64,000 bases of DNA from assembly GCA_963693305.1 (NCBI GenBank), contig OY855903.1, positions 20,095,755-20,159,754 on the forward strand. The letters run 5' to 3'. Below the pieces are notes generated by a model. The model had not been told where the DNA came from. It was given only the letters and a program-made list of their open reading frames with translations, and made no database searches. This DNA comes from Meandrina meandrites (taxonomy: Eukaryota > Cnidaria > Anthozoa > Scleractinia > Meandrinidae). Position numbers and translations under genes: made by a program. Of this stretch, positions 61,301 to 64,000 are shown piece after piece (within the stretch, counting starts at the first letter, position 1; each line of letters begins with the position of its first letter).

Positions 61301-63876
61301 CAGCGCGCGTTTTTTGACAACTTGCGTGTACTTGCCAGTAGACTTACGAGTCGGTTTGGCCAGCCAACGCAAGTCTGCACGCAAGTTGAACTTGCGGAAT
61401 ACTTTCGTCCACTTGAGTTATCGTTTGTTTAGGGCTTTAGAAGTTGAACTAAATTCGTAGGCCAGACAAAACCACCCTGTGGCGAATTAACTGGTCATTG
61501 CAGAAAGGTGGCTGTATTCGAGAAGTGGCCGTTAGTAACGGTTTGATTGTAACTAAAAAAATGTTAAAACATTCTTTTTGTATAATTTTCCAATCAGAAA
61601 ATCGGCCTGATCCGTAAATCGGACTACTCGGAGGACCAATGCTCCTTTTCACCATGGCCTAGTTTGTCAACATAATAAACCATGTTTCTTCATTTTTCAG
61701 GTTTTCGCCAATGACAGCGACGCTTCATCCAATGCCTATGTCACCTACAGTCTGGTCCCAGACGCCAGTAATCATTATCTAGATTTTTCTATTAGTCCTG
61801 TAAATGGATCAATAAGAAGCGCAAAGCAGCTCGATAGGGAGACTATTGGTGACTATTACTTGACAGTCAAAGCAGAAAATGACGCCGTACAGTCTCAGAG
61901 GAGGTTTGTATGTTGCGAAATAGTTGTGCTCAATGAAATTACCGTGAAGGATAAAAAAAAAATTGTATGGAATTGCTTATTGTCATTCAGTTTGCAATAT
62001 TACTCTTGTTCCGTAAAAAATCACACAGTTAGACAAAAGAACCGGTCATGCTCAGATCTAGACGTCTTATCGCTCAGGTTACGAATTTTTACGTTGGCAA
62101 TTTCAAATGCAGACAATTTGTCGTTGTTGTTGTTTCTAGGTCGAGTACCGTATCAGTCAAAATCACGTTACAAGACATTAATGATCATGTTCCCACATTT
62201 GACAAGCGGTTTTACACTGTGACCGTTACAGAAGCTGCTGCAGTGAACACAACGATTCTGACTGTCAAGGTAAGTGGAAAGAACGTGAATGCGGTTACAA
62301 ATAAACAAAACCCCGGGCGTGCAAGGATTAAATTAAGTGAAGTGATGCCTTTTGGAAAGCGTAGGGGCCGCGATCCACCTCGAACACCTGAAAATCAGGC
62401 TATGGTTCGAGCGGCTTAACCGGGCTCATTGTGTTGTGTTCCTGGGCAAGGAACTTTACTCACACAGTCTGTTACTCTCCCCACTTAGGAGTCCCCACGT
62501 AGGAGTATGCCAGGGCAACATGACAGAATGGGGTGGGAGGGGGGGGGGGGGGGGGGGCGGGGGGTTCTGACGATACTGATAAGCCATGTTGCTCATGAAA
62601 CAAATTCACCTTAAGAAGTGCGACTTACATGAAGATGCACGTTAAAACCATGAACGTGCTTCGTAGAGGGAACCTTTAGATATCAGGATTCAACAATCTA
62701 TTTGTTTTACAGGCTACGGATAAGGATTTTAAAGAAAATGGGGAAATACGGTATTCTCTGGAGGACGGAAACATCGCAAACGTCTTTAGCATTGATCAGC
62801 TAAGGTATCAATCATCTAACTTGTTGAGAAAAAAGATCACTTTTTCTATGAAACCGTGGAGTGATGATATAGTCACGTTGTGGAAATGTGCTTGAAGGAC
62901 TGACAGATTTCTGATTTGTGTATGATTAAATGCTCCACAAATTTATACTTTTCATCTTGTTTTGTCAGTTTTGTTTTACTTTGTTTTGTTTTGTTTTGTT
63001 TTATTGTAGTTTTAGTATTTACTTTATGCTCACTGATACACTTCCTTACCTGCTCACTTGCATTTATCTTCCCACTCTACCTTCCTACCTACCTGCCTGC
63101 TACTAGCTTATCCATAAATTGATTCATTAGTATCTTTATCATTCATTGATTAATTTAATTAATTAACTAATTAACTTGTTTACTTTTCAGTGGTACCATA
63201 AGTGTTGCTGAGACTCTTGACAGAGAGAAAGCAGATGTTTATAACTTGGTTATAAAGGCAAAGGATGGAGGCAACAAGGTGTGTGCTGCAACGTCTTCTT
63301 CACTGCACTGAATGTTAAACCGTTTCCCTCTCTCTTGAGCAACTTTGGCCGCCATTGTGGCGAAGTCAGTTGAAGAGAGAGTTAGGGTTAGGTTAGAAAA
63401 AGTTTTCAATAGCAAACCTTCCTTTAAGCTCCTAAATTTTACGATTCGAAATTTTTTTGTTCAATATCTCTAGGGACTACTCCTAATATTGACACGGTAT
63501 CATGGCGTAATAAGGACACGTTATGTTTCATCAAACTACTTTACGAACAGTCAATTCCTATGAAGCCAGGGAGTTTGGTTGCTACCCCGACTGGAACATG
63601 TAAAAACTATTGTTTTAAACTTTGCAAGGACATTGTTAAAGTTTGAACTAGTTAAACATGGTTAAAATTTGAAACGATATCATATTCTTTTGCCTTTCAA
63701 CCCTAATATACTGTAGTCTCACCGAATATCTCACCATTATCTCGTAGAGTTCTACTGCAAACGGCACTGTTTTTGTCAGTGATGTCAACGACAACTCGCC
63801 CCAGTTCACCTTACCAGGTGGCTACCAGTTTTCTGTTGTGGAGGAGACCGCTGGATTGACTGTAGGCTCCGTTAAG
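46288..63876 (+). CDS. Large cadherin (Fat/dachsous/CDH23-like), 5' part, 18 exons
   Basis: Exons joined: 46288-46342, 48722-48778, 50193-50323, 51254-51313, 52103-52192, 53062-53160, 53391-53498, 53678-53797, 54727-54802, 55195-55301, 58139-58306, 59306-59434, 59538-59696, 61701-61903, 62140-62269, 62713-62804, 63191-63278, 63748-63876. All junctions are GT-AG and phases agree (2001 nt, 667 codons); the gene continues off the right edge. Residues 1-19 are a signal peptide (MKNLLLFSSILWLFSC). Six EC repeats end at DINDHLP (112-118), DEDDLP (217-222), DVNDHSP (320), DKNDNSP (424), DINDHVP (533) and DVNDNSP (636); a seventh begins. EC repeats mediate calcium-dependent adhesion outside the cell. 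LDRE occurs in EC1, EC3, EC4, EC5 and EC6; EC2 has LDFE. Several linkers lack calcium ligands. No conserved-Trp EC1 of classical cadherins is seen, so it belongs to the large non-classical group; the exact orthologue cannot be fixed without the C-terminus. Confidence 0.92.
46343..48721. other. Cadherin intron 1
   Basis: 2.4-kb AT-rich first intron. It contains a foldback at 47664-47787 and no recognised exon or mobile gene. First introns of this size often hold regulatory sites, but none is identifiable here. Confidence 0.55.
47664..47787. repeat. Foldback element (124 bp)
   Basis: TTTAAAGCGGCTGGCA at the left is inverted as TGCCAGCCCGGCCGCTTTAAA at the right (small insertion on the right). 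Miniature inverted repeat in cadherin intron 1. Confidence 0.7.
48722..48778 (+). CDS. Cadherin exon 2: start of EC1
   Basis: Acceptor CTCACAG, donor CTG|GTGAGT. Encodes GLRFLPEFMFATIYEEEPAG: the first EC beta strand with the E-x-E-x-x-x-G turn found at the N-terminus of EC repeats. Phase 1 at both ends. Confidence 0.85.
49111..49404. mobile_element. Long foldback MITE (294 bp, near-perfect palindrome)
   Basis: Each half is the reverse complement of the other almost end to end: TGGCCGTTTT.ATACTAGA at the left, TCTAGTATTAAAACGGCCA at the right, and inner blocks ACGCGTTACCCGTCT and TTTCGAAA.TAGCTC mirrored. The direct motif CGCGTTACCCGTC occurs twice in each orientation. A flanking duplication is not certain (ATT on both sides of GGCC). 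No coding capacity. Confidence 0.85.
49679..49776 (-). mobile_element. tRNA-derived SINE head, second family
   Basis: On the minus strand GTGGTTAGAGCGGCCAACGG (A-box region) is followed by GTGAGTTCGATTTCCGTCGG (B box GTTCGATTTCC) and GGGACTCAGCGTTTTTTATC. It is tRNA-like in order but with no complete cloverleaf. It differs from the 45427/58407/59757 family. Confidence 0.6.
50193..50323 (+). CDS. Cadherin exon 3: EC1 middle
   Basis: Acceptor TTCTTGCAG, donor GAGAG|GTTTGT. Encodes SFVARAQAGPEPVTYGLGPD, then NVFVINSTTGIITVQNRLDR E. The F.I...TG.I.....LDRE pattern is the EC signature; the usual calcium-binding DxD/GxN loop is absent. Confidence 0.9.
50781..50943. mobile_element. MITE, complete copy 2 (cadherin intron 3)
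   Basis: The left end AATAGCCCAATTTCGATAT and the right end ATATGGAAATTGGGCTATT are inverted repeats. A central hairpin has GGGGAATAAA / TTTATTCCCC-type arms, between CATCACTACGAGGC and GCCTCGTACTGAGG. Same family as 28266-28384. Confidence 0.85.
51254..51313 (+). CDS. Cadherin exon 4: EC1 strand
   Basis: Acceptor GATTTTCAG, donor CCAG|GTAATA. Encodes AQIVTDGSFMVYAFDNAGNQ; YAFDNAG is the equivalent of the AxDxG calcium motif. 20 codons, phase 0 on both sides. Confidence 0.85.
51551..51930. mobile_element. hAT-like MITE remnants (cadherin intron 4)
   Basis: Two TIR-like starts, CAGGGGCGGATCCAGGATTT (51554) and CAGAGGTATAGCTAGGATTT (51725), are each followed by G-rich blocks. A right end GGCCATGCCCCTG ends at 51928. 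CAGGGGCGGATCC is a common hAT-type terminus in marine invertebrates. No clean target duplication, so they are decayed or nested. Confidence 0.5.
52103..52192 (+). CDS. Cadherin exon 5: EC1/EC2 junction
   Basis: Acceptor CCTGAAG, donor GGAGAG|GTATGT. Encodes ASGKVFYWILDINDHLPHFP then SQFYNVTIGE: the end of EC1 with a canonical DxND linker and the first strand of EC2. Confidence 0.9.
52710..53010. mobile_element. MITE with GTCATAC ends (cadherin intron 5)
   Basis: GTCATACTCAGGGATGGGGG and GTTCTCCC at the left are mirrored by GGGAGAAC and CCCCCCCTGTGGGTGTCATAC at the right. Boundaries are approximate; no target duplication was fixed. Confidence 0.5.
53062..53160 (+). CDS. Cadherin exon 6: EC2
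   Basis: Acceptor TTCATTAG, donor ATGAG|GTTTGG. Encodes AIDVNQQIFSATAMDEDIEG and NGEILYKITDGNE: a canonical A-x-D-x-D...NG-x-I calcium site. Confidence 0.9.
53391..53498 (+). CDS. Cadherin exon 7: EC2
   Basis: Acceptor ATTCCTCAG, donor CAAAT|GTAAGT. Encodes DGMFKLKDAYQCSVLVAKPL, then DFESKSSYVLNISASN. LDFE stands where LDRE is usual, and ISASN replaces the AxDxG motif. Confidence 0.88.
53678..53797 (+). CDS. Cadherin exon 8: EC2/EC3 junction
   Basis: Acceptor ATCTGCAG, donor GCTGTG|GTAAGA. Encodes YQEGFSNWTVLSISVADEDD, then LPARFSTYEYHTFAREDAAV. The linker is DEDDLP in place of DxNDxxP, so calcium binding between EC2 and EC3 is probably weakened. Confidence 0.88.
53935..54365. repeat. Minisatellite, unit like AGCAGACACCTTCCCTTA (cadherin intron 8)
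   Basis: About 20 imperfect copies of an 18-22-bp unit (AGCAGAYACCTTCCCTWA) run in tandem. The array resumes at 54535-54620 after a SINE-like insertion. Non-coding. Confidence 0.85.
54366..54534 (-). mobile_element. SINE remnant inserted into the minisatellite
   Basis: On the minus strand it contains CCATCTCATGGTTAGTGTGC, a degenerate tRNA head, and CAGGTTCGAGC, its B box. It splits the CAGACACCTT array (53935-54365 and 54535-54620), so it inserted after the array formed. Confidence 0.55.
54727..54802 (+). CDS. Cadherin exon 9: EC3
   Basis: Acceptor TCGACAG, donor CAGT|GTAAGT. Encodes GTSIIQVIATDEDKINDPVT, then YEIVQ plus one base; ATDED is the EC calcium motif. Confidence 0.88.
55195..55301 (+). 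CDS. Cadherin exon 10: EC3
   Basis: Acceptor TATTTCAG, donor GTGCTG|GTAATT. Encodes (S)TNKRRLFVINDTTGVISLN, then GTLDRETVSDYKLQVL: the F.I...TG.I.....LDRE signature. Confidence 0.9.
55659..55759. repeat. Foldback element (~101 bp)
   Basis: CTGTTCAG...AATCACAGATGACGTCAAAATGTG at the left is matched by CACATTTTGACGTCTTCTGTGAT...CTGAACAG at the right. Miniature inverted repeat. Confidence 0.8.
56181..56615. mobile_element. TTAA-flanked MITE with a small ORF
   Basis: TTAA flanks both sides (56177-56180 and 56616-56619), with short inverted ends AGGGCA / TGCACT. Inside, the palindrome GTGACGTCAC occurs twice (about 56260 and 56436), with GTTGCA/TGCAAC beside it. A 39-codon plus frame (56332-56451, MSSDEFDFSVSYLSSGSEGG) lies between them. 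Its start resembles the Ser/Glu-rich N-termini of proteins carried by coral DNA elements, but I cannot name it. TTAA preference suggests a piggyBac- or Kolobok-type element. Confidence 0.55.
56975..57117. repeat. Direct repeat CGTCCACACTAATCCGGATA
   Basis: Two identical 32-bp copies, each starting with this motif and ending GAAAACG (56975-57006 and 57086-57117). A partial copy TCCGTCCACACTCTTG lies between. Non-coding. Confidence 0.8.
58139..58306 (+). CDS. Cadherin exon 11: EC3/EC4 junction
   Basis: Acceptor TATTTTTAG, donor GATCAA|GTTAGT. Encodes AHSTFHLPDHVTVEIQIGDV, then NDHSPVFTDKFYSFTIREN and VGQVNAKDADQ. The DVNDHSP linker is canonical; the AxDxG motif before it is missing (VLAHST). 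Confidence 0.92.
58407..58688 (-). mobile_element. tRNA-derived SINE, full copy (cadherin intron 11)
   Basis: The minus-strand head GGAGACGCCGTGGCCTAATG, then GGACTCCGGATCGGGCGG and CCGGGTTCGAGCCC (B box), form a tRNA-like unit. The body has CTTGGGCAAGATACC, CAGGTGTATAAATGGGTACC, and GTCACTTCATGCTACGG. Same family and orientation as 45427-45705 and 59757-60022. Confidence 0.85.
58870..59007. repeat. Tandem duplication, ~70-bp unit (cadherin intron 11)
   Basis: Two copies of a unit starting ATTCGGATATGTCCAAGATT and ending CACAAATTGTCCT lie back to back. They differ by only one or two bases. Each holds the palindrome TGCCCGTTAATGGGCA. Confidence 0.85.
59306..59434 (+). CDS. Cadherin exon 12: EC4
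   Basis: Acceptor CTTATTAG, donor TTCTTG|GTGAGA. Encodes GNNATFAYFLPEGEVDFAVN, then PNTGVLVVNGSLDREEQEYY and NFL. EC signature with LDRE. Confidence 0.92.
59538..59696 (+). CDS. Cadherin exon 13: EC4/EC5 junction
   Basis: Acceptor TGTCTCAG, donor CTACAG|GTATTT. Encodes VFVRETETVEKYSSNVTVEV, KVEDKNDNSPRFAKPFYEVT and VKEELPRGTLVLQ. Canonical DKNDNSP linker; FVRETET replaces the AxDxG calcium motif. Confidence 0.92.
59757..60022 (-). mobile_element. tRNA-derived SINE, full copy (cadherin intron 13)
   Basis: On the minus strand: GGAGGCGCGGTGGCCTAATG, GGTTCGAGCCCTGGCCGGGG, CTTGGGCAAGACACTTTACT, CCACCCAGGTGTATAAATGG, and CGCTTCATGCTACGG. It is the best preserved of the family copies in the window. 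Confidence 0.88.
60735..61105. mobile_element. TTAA-flanked MITE (371 bp) (cadherin intron 13)
   Basis: TTAA at 60731-60734 and 61106-61109 flanks inverted ends AGGGGCCTTGTCACGG / CCGTGACAGAGCTCCT (about 16 bp, imperfect). The interior has a perfect 32-bp palindrome at 60891-60922 centred on TTTAGCTAAA. TTAA targets point to a piggyBac-type (or Kolobok) element; non-coding. Confidence 0.78.
61120..61400. repeat. Cluster of ACTTGCGT / ACGCAAGT motifs
   Basis: More than ten copies of (G)ACTTGCGT and its reverse complement ACGCAAGT lie in under 300 bp, bounded by GGCCAGAC at 61116 and 61460. It is probably a MITE with subterminal repeats; ends were not fixed. Confidence 0.6.
61701..61903 (+). 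CDS. Cadherin exon 14: EC5
   Basis: Acceptor ATTTTTCAG, donor GGAG|GTTTGT. Encodes VFANDSDASSNAYVTYSLVP, DASNHYLDFSISPVNGSIRS, AKQLDRETIGDYYLTVKAEN and DAVQSQR. LDRE and ANDSD calcium motifs present; ends in phase 2. Confidence 0.92.
62140..62269 (+). CDS. Cadherin exon 15: EC5/EC6 junction
   Basis: Acceptor GTTTCTAG, donor GTCAAG|GTAAGT. Encodes (R)SSTVSVKITLQDINDHVPT, then FDKRFYTVTVTEAAAVNTTI and LTVK. Canonical DINDHVP linker. Confidence 0.92.
62369..62530 (+). mobile_element. SINE-like copy sharing the family body (cadherin intron 15)
   Basis: On the plus strand a tRNA-like head with GGTTCGAGCGG is followed by GTGTTCCTGGGCAAGGAAC and TTTACTCACACAGTCTG. It shares the (C/T)TGGGCAAG...TTTACTC block with the minus-strand SINEs but has a different head and no GTACCGGCG part. 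A poly-G run follows at 62538-62557. Confidence 0.55.
62713..62804 (+). CDS. Cadherin exon 16: EC6
   Basis: Acceptor TTTTACAG, donor CTAAG|GTATCA. Encodes ATDKDFKENGEIRYSLEDGN and IANVFSIDQL. ATDKD...NGEI is a complete EC calcium loop. Phase 2 end. Confidence 0.92.
62968..63006. repeat. (TTTTG)n microsatellite (cadherin intron 16)
   Basis: Seven or so copies of TTTTG/TTTTA in a row. Intronic. Confidence 0.75.
63191..63278 (+). CDS. Cadherin exon 17: EC6
   Basis: Acceptor ACTTTTCAG, donor ACAAG|GTGTGT. Encodes (S)GTISVAETLDREKADVYNL, then VIKAKDGGNK. Both LDRE and the AKDGG calcium motif are intact. Confidence 0.92.
63748..63876 (+). CDS. Cadherin exon 18: EC6/EC7 junction (last in window)
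   Basis: Acceptor ATCTCGTAG, donor GTTAAG|GTAAAT. Encodes SSTANGTVFVSDVNDNSPQF, then TLPGGYQFSVVEETAGLTVG and SVK. The next EC repeat begins here and the gene continues beyond the window. Confidence 0.92.
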
Positions 63877-64000
63877 GTAAATCAGTGTAGGCTGTTAACA
63901 TGGTGTGACCATGGAGTTGAACCCTGGTCTACCGTAAACAAATGTAGCCAATGACAGGATGTAGGGCTTAAAGCCGGAGCCTCCACATTGCAAGGTTAAT

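Noticed and set aside
1..64000. Bacterial-type systems (operons, CRISPR, toxin-antitoxin, phage)
   Set aside because: Spliced genes, eukaryotic retroelements and histone stem-loop show a nuclear metazoan genome; no such system seen.

Overview
This is a eukaryotic (metazoan) genomic window, AT-rich and intron-rich. The mix of spliced genes, Penelope-like and CR1/L2-like retroelements, hAT/pogo/TTAA-type DNA elements, tRNA-derived SINEs and many short foldback elements suggests an anthozoan cnidarian, most likely a stony coral. The taxon is an inference; no marker gene fixes it.

Four protein-coding host genes are supported. (1) An intronless family-31 beta-1,3-glycosyltransferase lies on the minus strand at 3796-4923. 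(2) A replication-type histone H2A lies on the minus strand at 27300-27677, followed by a histone 3' stem-loop. (3) A three-exon homologue of MEA1 (male-enhanced antigen 1) lies on the minus strand at 39999-44888 and uses one GC-AG intron. (4) The 5' part of a large cadherin runs on the plus strand from 46288 past the right edge. I could join 18 exons with consistent splice sites and phases. They encode a signal peptide, six extracellular cadherin (EC) repeats and the start of a seventh (667 codons). MEA1 and the cadherin are divergently arranged, about 1.4 kb apart.

The rest is mostly mobile DNA. 0-20 kb: decayed Penelope-like and other reverse-transcriptase fragments, a shrunken hAT element with a perfect 8-bp target duplication (5777-6459), a 300-bp Harbinger-like MITE (9128-9427), and a large near-identical inverted repeat (arms 10199-11923 and 14663-16384) around a 2.7-kb non-coding spacer. 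20-25 kb: a nearly complete non-LTR retrotransposon with one frameshift in ORF1 and an intact 1064-residue ORF2. 25-38 kb: TIR elements, LINE tails, a duplicated histone-flank segment and long stretches without a recognisable gene. 40-64 kb: the MEA1 and cadherin introns are filled with MITEs, SINEs and minisatellites; several MITEs still have exact target-site duplications.

No operon, CRISPR array, phage or bacterial system is present. I found no convincing undescribed molecular system. The best leads are the 6.2-kb inverted repeat, the cadherin EC linkers that lack calcium ligands, and the set of structurally complete MITE families.
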